Shown here piece by piece: positions 36,653 through 48,981 of a stretch of DNA of 64,000 nucleotides. A program made the position numbers and the translations under genes. Under the pieces are notes generated by a model. It worked only from the letters and a program-made list of their open reading frames with translations, ran no database searches and was not told the origin of the DNA. How positions within the stretch are numbered: position 1 is the first letter of the stretch; each line of letters begins with the position of its first letter. The DNA comes from Pezizomycotina sp. ARF18 (lineage: Eukaryota; Ascomycota): contig AZLU01000002.1 in NCBI GenBank assembly GCA_002224055.1, positions 104,396 to 168,395 on the forward strand, read 5' to 3'.

Positions 36653-38107
36653 ATGGCGAGCACCGCAGCTCCAGCCCTGAGCCATGCTCAAATCGAACAA
36701 TTCGTTGGCATAGGTTTCTACGTCCAGGCCCTCGCAGACATCCAAACCTGACGATGCCCGCCGTAATGACCGAACTCTTGTCGACGCATACTCCCGCATC
36801 GTTCAACACCACGGTTCCCGGAAAATTCTCACGGGGGCTGGACTAGACCCGTACATAACCTTAGAAAAGCTGGCACTATTTCTGCCGACACTTAGCCGCG
36901 AAACGAAGACGACGAGCGAGATCAGGTTATACCTAGTCCTGCTTGTGATCACGATCGTTGTTGTCGCAATGAGGATGTATGCGCGACTAGCTGTGAGGCC
37001 GAAGAGGATGAGCCTGGAAGATTGGTGGTGCCTAGTGGCCACGGCGCTGTTGATTATGTTAACTGTGTGCTTTTGCGCCCGTGAGTTTCAATTACAATGG
37101 ATATGATGGAGATAACTTGAAGACCATACTGATCTATAATATAGAAAACATCCACCGGTTCCACGGCTGGGCCGGAAACCATATCTACACGCTCACGCTA
37201 GCGCAAACCAAGAACTTCGCTCAGGTTCTTAATTTCTTCCGCCGTACCATTTTACATTATCCTGACAAGACATATGACTAACCCGGCTTGATCCAGTACG
37301 TTACCGCCAACGAAGTAATCTTCCACGTAACTCACTTCTTCGTCAAGATGACCTTCCTCGTCTTCTACTACCGCCTGAACCCGAACCCGCTTTTCCGCAA
37401 AGCCGTCTACGCGGTTGTGTTCTACGTCTTCGGCTTGACCTTCGCCGGCGTCATGGTCGCCGTTTTCCAATGCAACCCGGTCGATACTGGAACCACTTCG
37501 CGACCGCAAAGTGCATAGACCAGGTCACCAGCAGCGTGAGCGTGGGCATCATGTTCATTGTGGCAGATTTCGCTATCCTGCTGCTCCCCATCCCGGCCGT
37601 CTGGAAGTTAAAGCTTAAGACAACGGAAAAGCTGCTTGTCATCGGCATGTTCGCTCTCGGAGGGCTGTAGGTTCCTCCCTTCTCCCTAATCTGAAATCCG
37701 TCACGGTTCATACGGCTAAAATAATGCAGTATATCTATCTTCAGCGTGATCCGCGTCATCGCTCTGAGGCAGTGGCTCGAGACCATAGACCTCACGTGGA
37801 GCGTACAGAAGCACGCGCGATGGGCGATGCTCGAGCTAGATTTATCGATAATTGTGTCCTGCGCGCCGGCTCTTAAAGCTCTCTTCCAAGGAAACAAAAG
37901 TATGCCAGATATCCGTCAAACGTGCTAGCCCGCTTTAGTTTCAAGCGTAGAGATCCAACCGGCTTGAGCACGACGGGGAAGAGCATCAGTACGGTTCAGA
38001 TTCAGAGCCACACCCTCCAAAGCCTCGAGAGGATGGAAACGGGAAGCGTGAAGGACGATGTGAGTGAGAGGGCAAAGAAGAGCAGGAGCGAATCGATGTC
38101 ACATTAA
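36653..38107 (+). CDS. Fungal rhodopsin-domain membrane protein
   Basis: The ATG at 36653 gives MASTAAPALSHAQIEQFVG, an extracellular N-terminal region, then helix 1 and LYLVLLVITIVVVAMRMYAR. LEDWWCL follows in the position of the family's DDW motif. After introns at 37081-37144 (branch CATACTGATC) and 37225-37296 (branch ATGACTAACC) come VIFHVTHFFVKMTFLVFYYR, YWNHFATAKCIDQVT and FIVADFAILLLPIPAVWKLK. A third intron at 37668-37744 precedes VIRVIALRQWLETIDLTWSV. The tail is Ser/Lys-rich and ends SRSESMSH at TAA 38105-38107. The frame slips near 36750, 36835, 37484 and 37925. The slip at 37484 is explained by one missing C in AACCCGG. A PTH11-like receptor-type role is inferred from the family. 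The second copia element starts 359 bp downstream. Confidence 0.82.
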
Positions 38108-38465
38108 ATAATTGAAAATCACTGGATGTTATCGCGCCAGCGCGCTCGATATAATATCGTTCCTTGCTCCGTAAGGTATTGCCTTGCATGCTATTGTAAT
38201 TTTTCTTTTAAGCAATATTTCGTTTGTTAGGTCAAGCGAAAGCGAGATCGAGAGAAAGGTAATTCTCGATGATAATGGCTTTCACGGTGTCGTTCATGGG
38301 CTTGCGATTCGTCATTTTTCTTATTTTCTGTGTATTAACTTTATAATTATGATCAAACGACGAGAAAATACTTCAAGATAGAGGGCATGTGAAGACGGCA
38401 TTGCTGAGGCAAGCCGAGGCTCTGGGAAAGCGGACGTCCAGCATTTGTCCTGTTGATGTTGTTCA
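38108..38465. other. 3' flank between gene and copia element 2
   Basis: No gene. Ends with the target duplication GTTCA at 38461-38465. Confidence 0.6.
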
Positions 38466-38704
38466 TGTTGGATGTAAGTAGTAAAGGAACATCAACGACA
38501 CGATACATCGAGAATTGCCCGCAGCGCTATACATCGACCGACCTCGGCCGAGCTCTGTAATGAACGGCATGCATCGATGCGAGGATATTAACATCGTAAA
38601 GATTCGTTTTATATGGAATTCCTTTTATATATAAACGGCAGGATACTACCCTCGGTAGATAGTTTATTCTTTATATAATTAATAATTTTAATCTTTATTC
38701 TATA
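38466..38704 (+). repeat. 5' LTR of copia element 2
   Basis: 239 bp, matched by 43267-43504. The first 150 bp or so keep normal CpA/TpG content, and the inner end is strongly AT-shifted. Confidence 0.93.
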
Positions 38705-41700
38705 TAGTAGTAATAACTATATCATAAAAGTAATAGCCATATCCCGCGCTATCTCGAAACGGTATCTAGATCTTAGATAGTAACGTCGTAAAGCTTATAA
38801 CGTAGTACGTTCTTAAGGAATAACTCTATCCTTATCTCGCCGCTTATCGCGCCGTCGCGAGGTATTATAAGCACGCTTAGCTATAGTAAAGTAAATAATC
38901 CTAATATTACGCCCGCCGACCCTAATAGAAGATACCTACTATATAGCGCCGAGTATACCCGAGCTATCTAGTATCGTATAATAAGCGATTTATTATAATC
39001 CTATCCCGCTACTTAAGTAGAGTAGCGACTAGCTACTCTAGAAAAGGCGTATACTTATAAAACTACGTATATTAAAGCTCGCTAATACTATTATAAAATC
39101 TAAGACCCTAGATAAGAAGCTTAGTAAAGACGAATAGCTCGTTATAATACGGTAATAGTACTTATTACTTCTATAGTAGAAATCGAGTAGATTTATTACT
39201 TTAACGCCGATAAACGAAGGGTATAGGCCGTTTAATAGCTCTTAATCTACGAACTTCGTAAATAACGAGGCGAATCGGTAAATATTAGAACTTTAGCTAA
39301 TAAGTATATACTAGGAAGACGACGATACTATATATCGTATATTAACCGCGCGAAAGATAATAGGTAAAACTAAAGGCTCTTAACTTAGAACTCCGCGATA
39401 ATTAGCTTATTAAGAATATCTTAAAAAGATTATCTAAGTTATATAATACCGTATTATCCTCTATTACGTTACTAATAATAGTAGAAGGTATTATAATAAA
39501 TCTTAAGTAAGTAATAAGCCTACTAAGTTAAAAAGAAGTACGTTAGAAAATATAGAAGCTTACGTATAATAAATCTAGCGCTAATATAAGCCGCGCTAGA
39601 AAGAAAATAAGAGTAATAATAATATGCCTATATAGTAATAAAATAGGCGCTAATAATAAGAATACTAATAGTAATATAAATACGATAGTAATAAAAGGAA
39701 GTAGAACGTATCGAGATAGCGCGGACGCCCTCTAAGAAAAGGTTATAGCTATAGAGGATTTAGTAGCCGTAGTAGCTAGTAAGGCGCGCTACGTAAAGCG
39801 TATTAATATAAGAAGTATAGTACTATATATACGGAGAATATAGCTATATATAGTACTATTACCTATAAGCGTTTAATCTTATAATTAACGCTAGTAATAA
39901 AGAAGGATTTTGGACCCGGTTTAATTATAGAGATAACGCCGGCTAGTAGTATTATTTAGATAACGCTAAAAAAACGAGATAGACTTTTTTCGCGCCGGCC
40001 CGCCGCTAACCGCCGCGCCTAACTATAAAGCTAAAAGGCGCCGCCTTAGCTATAAACTATAAAGAGGATAAAGACTAAATATAGATAGCTATAGAATATA
40101 AGTGAAATAACGATACTTTAGAATAGTATTATAAGGCGTACCGTACTAGTTTAAATAATAGTTAATAGTACGCTAATAGCGTAATAGTAATTATATTATA
40201 GGATAATAGAAAGATCTCGTAGAGTTAGTATAGCTTAAACCGCCTTACTAGTATATATAGGGAATGATTATATCGTTTTAGCTACTTATATTAGAAATAT
40301 ACGCCTTAAAGTAAATATTAATAGTAAATGTTAAGTTATTATAATAACCGGCGTCTATTATTATAAAAAATTTAGATAAGCTAAGCTACTATTAATAGCG
40401 TAGTTAGTTAAACGGGGACTAATATTTAATCTTTTAGATTAAGACGTACTAACGTTTTAATACTGTAAAACGGATAAAATTACTCTTTAAGCGCCTAAGT
40501 AGGGAAGAATATTCCTATTAGCTATATAGAGTAGTAATAAACTACTATAACTAGCTTAATATATAGTAAATAGGCGTTTATCGTAAAGATAAAATAAATA
40601 GCGTAGGAATAGTACTAGGCGCTTAGTTATTTAAATAAAATTAATTTCGTTATTTATTATAAGATCTAGGTATAACTATTATAAAAAGTACGTATATTTA
40701 ACGTCCCTACGAAGTATATATAATAGGTAAGTATATATTATTAGGCGCTCGAGCGTTAGCGACTTAAGAAACTATACCTCTATAAAAGATTTACGTAGAT
40801 ATATAGATAGCGCCTCGTAAATAGTAGAGTTTAAGAAATAATAGTAGATTTAATAGTATAGTTAACGATAAACTTAATACGGCTAGATACTTCTATATAG
40901 TAAGAAAAATAATTAATAGATAATAGATAAATAGATTAAGGCGCGAATTACTAAATACGCCGCGAAGCGCTTTAACTCGAGAGGCTACGATTTAGTATTA
41001 TTATACCCTATTCTCGTCGTTTATTATAATAGCGGCGGTAAGTATAGCGATTAATTAACGATAGTAAATTTAAGAATATATTAGCCTCGTACGGTATCGA
41101 GTAGTAGCGGTACGCGCCGAATAATTATAGCTAGAACGGAGTAGTAGAACGCTTTCTACTAATTATTATAAATAAGGCGCGCGCGGCGCTTTATGATATA
41201 GATCTACGCTTTATCTAGAGAGAAGCCGCTAATATATTTATAAACTAAGGAATATATTACCTATAAAAGTATTTTACGGTAAGACGCTTTACGAGGCGTA
41301 TTAAGGCTATAAACTAGATATTAGTAAACTCTACCTATTTAGTACTATTTAGTATATAGGTAAAGAATTATTATCCTACTAATAAACTCGCTATAAAAGT
41401 ATAGAAAGGAAATATATAGCATTTAAAGGTAGCGGTAAGATAGTTAGTATATAATTTAACTCGGCGTAAGGTACTATAAACTTTTATTTATAATAGCCGC
41501 TAGATTAAATCTACGCGATAAATTAAGTACGATAATTTTACGCTCGCCGCTTAGAGTAGCTCCTTAACTTCTATTAACGCGGTAGCCCTCGCTATATACT
41601 AGGATATCGAAGATCTAGATACCGTTACCTACGCTTAGGTAATATAATCGCTAAAAAAGTAAAATAGTAGATAATAATAAAGGAAGAACTACTCTCGCTA

Positions 41701-43256
41701 GAGAAGTACGGCGTATAGGAACTAATTAAATAAATATAAGAAGAATTAAATAGTAGTATCTATTACCGCTAAAGTAGGTACTTTACCGTAAATAAAACGC
41801 TTAGAATAAGATCGTTCGCTATAAGGTAAGACTAATAGTTCTAAGCTATCTATAGGATTAATAAAATAACGATATATATTATTAGTTATTAAATTCTCTA
41901 TAGTCTACGCTATTCTAGCGGTAGCCGCCGCGTTAGATCTTAAGGTACGATATAGAGATATTACTCTATATTTTTAGAGGATCTAGCGCCTAATTAGTAA
42001 GTAAATATATTCGCCTAAAGAGTATATACTAATATAAAACGATTCCTAATAAACTAACGCGTAAAGACGTAGTATATACTCCGCCTTACAAATTATATAT
42101 AGCCTACGTATCTGCTATTAATCTAAAATAGTAAACTTTATAAAGTACTAACTAATATAGGATTATATCGATTACCCTATAATACGGGTAATACTATAGC
42201 TTAAGAGATATTATACAGGAGGCGTTAGTATATATATTCTCGTATTTATCGATAACTTACTTATTATTATATAATAAACTAGCTAATAAGATTAAAGAAA
42301 AACTACTTAAACGGCTTAATATTAAGTAATTTAACGACGCGGTATACTTCTTAGGAGCTCAAATCAAGAGGAATTATCGCGAAAGGATAATATACTTATC
42401 GTAGGAGGTATATATCGATAGATTACTTTAACGTTATATATATAGAACTACGTAGTCGCGGTAATACTAATAGTTTAATATCCCGCGCTACGCTATCCCG
42501 AGGAGAATTAAATTATTAGACTAAAGAACTATCGTAGTAAACTTAGAAAATTAATATCTAATAGTTTAGACGCGCCTAGAACTAGCCTTCGCTTAGTTAA
42601 ATTAGCTACCTTTATTACTACTAGAGAACTTATAATATACCGCGATATAGCGATTACTACGCTATCTATAAGGACGTATAAGTATAGCCTATGCTTTAGC
42701 CCGAGTAGTACCGATAGAGAGATATAGCCTTAGGATATATAGATAGCGATTTTACTCGAGCCAAAGATCGCCGCTTAGTTAGTAACTACGCCTTTATAAT
42801 ATATAAAGAGTAGTATCGTTTATATCTCGTAAATAAACTACCGTCACTATTTTAATAATAGAGGTAGAATATATAGTACTTAGCGCCGCGACTTAGGAGG
42901 TAGTATAGCTTAAAAGGATACTCTAGTCAAATCTACTTATAAACTAGTAAACCGGGCTACTAGTAACGAGAAGATAATTCCCGTAAATTAAAAATTAATA
43001 ATATAGGCGCCTACTACCTAGCTATAAAGCGGCTCGTAACGTTAATAAATAAACTAATATATCGATATTAAACATTATTTTATTAGAGAAAAAATTAAAG
43101 ATTATAAGATCGCGCTAGCGCGCGTCGCATTGGCTAATAACGTTACGATATATTTACTAAACCGCTAGCTCTGCCGGTATTTATTAAACTAAGGTAGGCG
43201 CTAGGAGTACGCCCTATCCTAGATCGTAAAAATAGGGAGGCCTCGGCCCGTAGCGG

Positions 43257-43265
43257 TAAGGGAGG
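43257..43265 (+). other. Polypurine tract of copia element 2
   Basis: A TAAGGGAGG-type purine run immediately before the 3' LTR, the expected plus-strand priming site. Confidence 0.65.
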
Positions 43266-43266
43266 C

Positions 43267-43504
43267 TATTAGATATAAGTAGTAAAGGAATATTAAACGA
43301 TACGAATATATCGAGAATTACCCGCAGCGCTATGTATGACCGACCTCGGCGAGCTCTATAATAAACGGTATATATCGATGCGAGATATTAATATCGTGAA
43401 GATTCGTTTATATAGAATTCCTTTTGTATATAAACGGCAGGATACTGCCCTCGGTAGATAGTTTTGTTCTCTTATGCAATTGATAATTTGATCTTCATCC
43501 TACA
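43267..43504 (+). repeat. 3' LTR of copia element 2
   Basis: 238-bp copy of the 5' LTR. Its inner start is strongly mutated and its outer end is nearly unmutated. It is followed by the target duplication GTTCA. Confidence 0.93.
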
Positions 43505-43682
43505 GTTCAATCCCTAGGGATCCAAGATACTTGTAATTCGGACAAGCAGAAGCCTTCGGACCCTTCTGAATTCTTTGTATGTTCTCCTAGTGGCAAGCGC
43601 TATTCCGGTTCTGCAGATTTCCCGACTTAAACTGTACGATCCGGAGTTGAAGCTTTGCATGGACGGTTCTCCCTAATAAAAT

Positions 43683-44188
43683 TTAACACGTCTTCAACGC
43701 CTCCGCATCGTCTTGAACATGAAGTATCCTCCCAATCACTTTCCCATCTCTTCCGGTGACTTGGACGGCGTAGGACGTCCATCGACCCCCAAGTAAAAAC
43801 TGAATCTGAACGCCAGTAGTAATCGCCCCGAAACGCCTCCTATCCTCAAATAAATCTCGAAATACTCCTCCAGACAATTACGCACCCCTCACACCGCCCC
43901 CTTTCCCTTGCTTACATCCCACGGCGAGCACCGGCTCGCACTGTGACCTGCGGCACCGTCGCTTTCAAAATAAGCCACTTTTACGTACGCGCTGTCGTCG
44001 GTTAGTAATCGCCAGTCGCCGGACTGAAGGTCGACAAGGTAGAGGTTGTCGCGAGCCTTCATAGTATGCAAGAAGAGGTTGTACCATAAGGTTCTCACGA
44101 GGTCACCGTGTCTCGATTGGCCAAGGGGTTCGCCCGTGATACTCTCGTCGATGAGATAGGCAAGTGCGGGGCTTTCAAGGTACGTCAT
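43683..44188 (-). CDS. Hypothetical protein (two segments)
   Basis: The ATG at 44188 begins MTYLESPALAYLIDESITG and continues through LWYNLFLHTMKARDNLYLVD and SGDWRLLTDDSAYVKVAYF. A second segment in another frame reads FGAITTGVQIQFLLGGRW and VTGRDGKVIGRILHVQDDA, ending at 43683. The segments may be joined by an intron (a GTAAGC donor lies near 43914) or separated by an indel. The composition is that of a normal soluble protein. I do not recognise the family. Confidence 0.4.
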
Positions 44189-44844
44189 ACCGGTAGTAAA
44201 AGAGAGCAGGGCTATGATATTTGAGGTATAAAGTATTAGGGTGAAATCCGGACTGGCGGGTATTTCATAACCGATAGCGAGGTTAATGAAGATGATCCAT
44301 GGAAGTTAGCCAAGATGCGTTGATATGATGGCCTGGGAGTCAACATCGATTTATATATGATTGATCAGGAAGGCTGTCTGTAACGGTTCGCATTCAACAA
44401 TATTTAGCCCTGCTGGCGCGTGGCTCCTAATACCTCAGAAATGCACTAGACGGTCTTGGGAAACAAAAGTCACAGTCTTTCAGGCATGATTATTATTATC
44501 TGCGCAACTTTAGCTCAAAATCTATCTAGCTGATATTACAAGCCCAGGCTCACGGTCTGGGGGAGACTGTACCCATGATTTATTGAGAATAAAAATGAAT
44601 CGTCTCTAATCGTTACAAGTTCTAACCAACGCCTTATTATCTCATTAGCATCCTCTTCCGGTGGATTACATGCGGAGTTGCACAATTCGTCCCAACTATT
44701 TGGTCCAGGTACATGTAATCGAAATGCTCATTATAATCCCACAGAAGGAAGTCCTATCGCGAAGCGGAACGTTAGCGGCCGGGGCATCATAGGGCATACC
44801 AAAAATCATCCAAGAGGAAGAACTCGGAAAGCTTACCATTTCTC
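44189..44844. other. Intergenic, nothing recognised
   Basis: No convincing ORF, repeat or RNA gene. Confidence 0.5.
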
Positions 44845-45155
44845 CTAGCACGGATTCATAATTCTGAAGGCATTATCCTCGATAGTTCCGTACGACAATG
44901 TCTTCCCTTTCGCAGTTGTGAAGCTCACGCCGACAACGCAGTCGCATTTCCGAGCCATATGAAAACGCCGTATCCAGTCCGATCGAACCAAACTTGAAGA
45001 GCGATCAGCCGATCGTCCATCTCGAGCTCTGGAGTGCCGTGCTCTTCGAAATCACCAATCTGCCAAAGGGCAGCATCGTAAAGACCATCATGGTATTTGA
45101 ACCACAACCCAAGCACGCGATTTGTTTTGTAAGGGTGATTGGTCCGAGCGATCAC
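44845..45155 (-). CDS. Hypothetical small protein
   Basis: The start near 45155 reads HPYKTNRVLGLWFKYHDGLY, ALWQIGDFEEHGTPELEMDD and LQVWFDRTGYGVFIWLGN. It then continues in a second frame as CDCVVGVSFTTAKGKTLSYG and NAFRIMNPC to TAG at 44845-44847. The switch near 44947 is explained by one missing A in GGAAATG. It has the look of a beta-rich protein of about 105 residues. The N-terminus may be incomplete. Family unknown. Confidence 0.4.
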
Positions 45156-45529
45156 GTCACCGGACGGCAGTATCGTATTTTAACAGTTGAAGAAATCTGC
45201 CCGGCGCTCCCCATTGCTATTTCGGGACCTGTTTGGGGTAACCGAGGGTCCGTGACGGTCGGTTCAACGCTCTTTGCGTTTTGCCTTGGATCGTTTTCCG
45301 GGATCGATTCGAAGCTGGTTTTTATGGCCTCTTGGCGTGCTGACTCTGTAAGTCAAGAAATGCCGATCTATTGTTGGGTGACACAAAAGTTTTTTTTTTT
45401 TTTTTGACTTCAAGATTCTATTAAATTACTATTATTTTCTATTAAATTAGTATTATTTGAGCTAAAAATTAAAAATATAAGAAATCGCTTTGAGTGTGCC
45501 AGTGAAAGGATATCACCATAAATTATCGA
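45156..45529. other. Intergenic with poly-T tract
   Basis: A T-run at 45390-45405 is followed by an imperfect TATTAAATTA(C/G)TATTATT duplication at 45418-45460. No gene was recognised. Confidence 0.45.
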
Positions 45530-45877
45530 TTATCGAGCTTTAGGCCAGGAACCTCTGGCGTGATCATGAAGGATGCGGTCGACCTTGATCCTAACGTCTC
45601 TGAAAAGCTCGTCGTTTGTGAATTCCCCCACCTTGTCGTTTTCTACCCAATGCTCGAGTACATCTCCCATGCTCGACTCCACAAGTCCGTTGAAAAAGGC
45701 TGGGTCATGGTCATGAAGATTTTCAGCTATGAACCATTCATGGTAGAAGAACTTGGCCGCGCCTTGAGTGATGTCGACAACCCTGGCTGTATCGACGCGG
45801 GAGCACGCACGCCTACGGATTTTATGGTGCAAGCTTTGCTTGTGCTTACGCCAGAAGGACTCGGACTGCGGTGGCAT
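45530..45877 (-). CDS. Hypothetical 115-residue protein
   Basis: One uninterrupted frame from ATG (45875-45877) to a stop at 45530. It contains ARVVDITQGAAKFFYHEWFI, HDPAFFNGLVESSMGDVLEH and VRIKVDRILHDHARGSW. The composition is normal and acidic/basic residues are balanced. The opposite strand is also open over most of this span, so the choice of strand is by composition only. No domain recognised. Confidence 0.4.
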   Translation of the reverse strand: MPPQSESFWRKHKQSLHHKIRRRACSRVDTARVVDITQGAAKFFYHEWFIAENLHDHDPAFFNGLVESSMGDVLEHWVENDKVGEFTNDELFRDVRIKVDRILHDHARGSWPKAR

Positions 45878-46767
45878 CGTGTGAACGTTCGATTCGATTT
45901 GTGAAATGAGGTTTGGTGAAAGTCTTGATTTGAAACGGAGCTTTTAGTCAATTTAGTACGCTTGTGTAGTTATGGATTGAATGCTATCGTGAGAATTGGA
46001 GTATCATGGCTGCACTCTGTACGCGAATATATAACCGGCGAGGTATATACGATATCAAGGCGAAAGCTAATAGTTGCCTGAGCTTGAGTAATTCGGAAAT
46101 CTTTCGATATAAGTTTCACAATATCCATTACGATTTTTCCGTCAATATGAAAAATATTTAGGAACAATGAAAAATTAAGCCTGTGAGAACTTGAGCAGTT
46201 CAATGTCCCATTCATATCGGCATCTTCAAGCCAGGAGACGCTTTACCGATATCCTTCGACCAGGTCTCGAGCCTTGAAGCTACTCCCCGTTGACCGTTGT
46301 CGTTGGAGATCGAAGCGTTTGGATATTCTGTTTCTCTTTCAGTCTTAAGGAATTTGACAATAGGTAGCACAATCATATATTGGAGTTATCATTCCAGTAG
46401 TAGGAGACTCTCTACAATAAGATATTAAAGCTTTTATACTCATCGCCAGGTGTTTATGCTGCCTGGCGTTGACCATCTACTATGCACGTGCAGTATAGGT
46501 CCTCATGCGCTAATGCGTGTGCAAACAGTATTACCAGTACCAGAGTGAAGTCTTTGTATTGATATACATACCAAACGGTTTCATACATCTGATACAAGCA
46601 AAATACGATTTCATCGGTCGACCACCCAGCGCTTTGTCCTACATTTTGTCACAAAATCTGGTATCTTCTTCCTAAGAGAGCAATGCCCATCTCACGAACT
46701 TCATCAAATCCTTATCGCGCGTGATAATTCTGCCAGTGTAGACTCAACTATTGTGTAGAGGCTTTCG
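45878..46767. other. Intergenic, nothing recognised
   Basis: Short ORFs only. Contains the likely promoter region of the F-box gene. Confidence 0.45.
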
Positions 46768-48206
46768 ATGGCGGATGATATTTATATACCACCCATTCTC
46801 CGGCTGCCTGCCGAGCTCTTTTGTATAGTTTTCGAAGATACGCCTTGTCAGGGCTTGGGAAGCCAATCGATAGTAAGATCCTTTTTTCGCTGATACCGAT
46901 TGGCACCAACAATTTCATTATGCAAGAAACTAACAGATAGATACAGCTTGAAATTCAGGATATTTGTAACGCGAGCTTAGTCTGCCGCCGTTTTGCGCGT
47001 GTCTGTTCAGAGGCACTCTTCGGTTACCTTTCTCTGAGATTCCGTAAAACGGACGAGATGGAAGACGGCATGGCCACTTTGCTGAAAACCCCATGCTATA
47101 AATTGCAACGCGGGCTCGTAAATAGGCTTGACCTCACGGTGAATTCCGATAGCCACTTCAAGGCCATTGCAGACTTCGTCGACGTATTTTGGTCAGCAGA
47201 GCTGAGGGCAGTTTTCCCCGCCTGCGGAGGATTCAAATCTTGTATCGCCAGCCGGAATTGGCGTTGCATACGCTCCGGGGCCAGCGGTGAATTCCTCAGG
47301 CTACTTCAACTAGTGGGCAGGCAAAATGTCACGGAAGTTACCGCCGACATTCGCTTCGGACAGATCGGTTATTGGAATGCCGACAACATACGCGCAAACT
47401 TAAGATCAGTGCTCGTTCCGCTGGCACTCTCTAGCCGGCTCGTTGGCTTAATTTAGGATGTCCTTCAATACCCGTGGAGGGACGAGCGTCCTTTACTGGA
47501 CCACGAAATACCCAAAGAGATTCATACAGCTTTACTCAAGCTAACGAAACTAAAGACACTACGCATCCCTTGGATTCTTTTGAGATTTTTGAAGCGACCA
47601 CTACCATCCGTCAAGCATTTGGACCTTGATGGAGAAAGAACTACCCTCGTTGACAGCGAGGCGAGGACGATCTTTCCAAATCTGACGAGCCTGAGGTGAA
47701 TGACGACAGCGACCTTTGCTAGAATTCCCCGACACATTGGTTTTTCAAGGACGTTTTGGGTGAATTCGAGGTAGAATCCGGGACAAATACGTCGGCGGCT
47801 TGGAATCCGCCCCAAGGCCAGCTGGGAGCAGCACGGTTGAATTGACCTCACGTTCGCGATCGAAGGGCGGCGCTGCCTCTTCACCAACAGCCTCACGGAC
47901 GAGTGTTTCCCGAAAGCAAGCACGTTAAATTGCGGAACTGGTCGAGAAAGGTACCGCAGTTCACACGCCCTCCGTCCGCGATGAGAGTAGTAGCCGCAGC
48001 CATCGGTGCGCCTGCCATGGAACGGTAGCGACGACTCGGACGACGAGATCCAGACGTGCGAAACCCCGCGCCGGTGGGAGATGAACAAATGGAGCGAAGT
48101 GCCGAAGTACGTTCAATTATCGGACCCGGGAGATAAGCGTGTTGAACTTCCACCTCTATCTCAAGGGGAACCAAGGAAGAAAATCACATTGGGTACGACA
48201 GAATGA
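46768..48206 (+). CDS. F-box protein with LRR-like region (interrupted)
   Basis: The ATG at 46768 gives an F-box-like start, IPPILRLPAELFCIVFEDTP. An intron at 46873-46940 follows (GTAAG donor, CTAAC near the acceptor), then the F-box second half DICNASLVCRRFARVCSEAL. Downstream are leucine-rich stretches such as LVNRLDLTVNSDSHFKAIAD, ALLKLTKLKTLRIPWILL and PLPSVKHLDLDGERTTL. F-box proteins recruit substrates to SCF ubiquitin ligases. A single in-frame TAG at 47454-47456 interrupts a frame that otherwise runs on to 47699. After that the frame shifts. The tail, WNGSDDSDDEIQTCE to 48206, is acidic. The TAG is not explained by a homopolymer slip, so this gene may be a real pseudogene or end early. 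Confidence 0.6.
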
Positions 48207-48981
48207 GGAAAACTTCCCCCCTTTGACAAAAAGCGCGAGGTTTAGTTCCTAGAAGGTACAAAAGTGTACTAAAAGATAGATATCCGTGGATACTTTGAAC
48301 TTCCTAGAAAGGGCAAATAACGCTCCTATAGAGAGAGCGGATGGTCGGATTCGAAGATGGCCGTATACCGAAGGAGCTTACTAGCGTACACAAACCGATT
48401 GTTTGGAACCAAAGCAAGCTCCGTTCCTGTTATCTACCGTGATTCAAGATCGGGGATAGACTGCTAAATTAAGGACTTATACACATGCTACCGCCCGTGA
48501 AATGTATCGTCGAGGGTCTTGCAGCGTTCGCAAGGTGCCAAATTACCGATCTCTCAGGTCAGAAATCGAGCCCGCCGACCGACTGAAATGGCCTCTGTGG
48601 CCTCTGTATATAATCTCGATATTTCTTATTTTTGATGAAGAAAATGTCTCCTACGGCTCTGCATATGACAAAGCTTGATCGCTCCTCTCGGATTACGAAT
48701 GGCATTCAGGATCACATATGTCAACTTCAAATTTGCAATTTCATCAACACCTTCTATTAACAATTGAAGCATCACACGCTTTAACCAAGTAATGTACATC
48801 AAAAATACGAACTAGGCTGGTTATTCAAACATAAAAGAAATCGCAAGTGAAATACGTTGAACCGCGTACAAATAGATGGGTGTGAAGCGAGAGGAAATTC
48901 TGAGAATTCCCATGAAGCATATTATGGCCATGTCTTCGTTATGACAAGTACTTCTCTACCCTCTTCAGCCGCCGCTACCTG
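48207..48981. other. Intergenic between convergent genes
   Basis: No ORF with recognisable content. A direct repeat GGCCTCTGTGGCCTCTGTATA lies at 48591-48611. Confidence 0.45.

Larger units (their letters stand above)
38466..43504 (+). mobile_element. Second Ty1/copia LTR retrotransposon, RIP-mutated fossil
   Basis: A complete LTR element of 5,039 bp has LTRs of 238-239 bp that are unrelated to those of the first element. It starts TGTTGGATG and ends CTACA. A perfect 5-bp target duplication GTTCA lies at 38461-38465 and 43505-43509, and a polypurine tract AAGGGAGG precedes the 3' LTR. Remnant motifs near 42.2 kb (an RT YIDNL-like box), 42.75 kb and 42.9 kb (RNase H SDFTRAKDRR-like, SAATQE-like) and an LTKPL end near 43.15 kb identify copia on the plus strand. 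The interior carries dozens of stops and almost no CpA/TpG while CpG is common, as after RIP. No product is expected. Confidence 0.93.

Noticed and set aside
45560-45904. 114-codon plus-strand ORF over the 45.5 kb hypothetical gene
   Set aside because: Both strands are open. The minus-strand product has the more protein-like composition, so only that one is listed, with low confidence.
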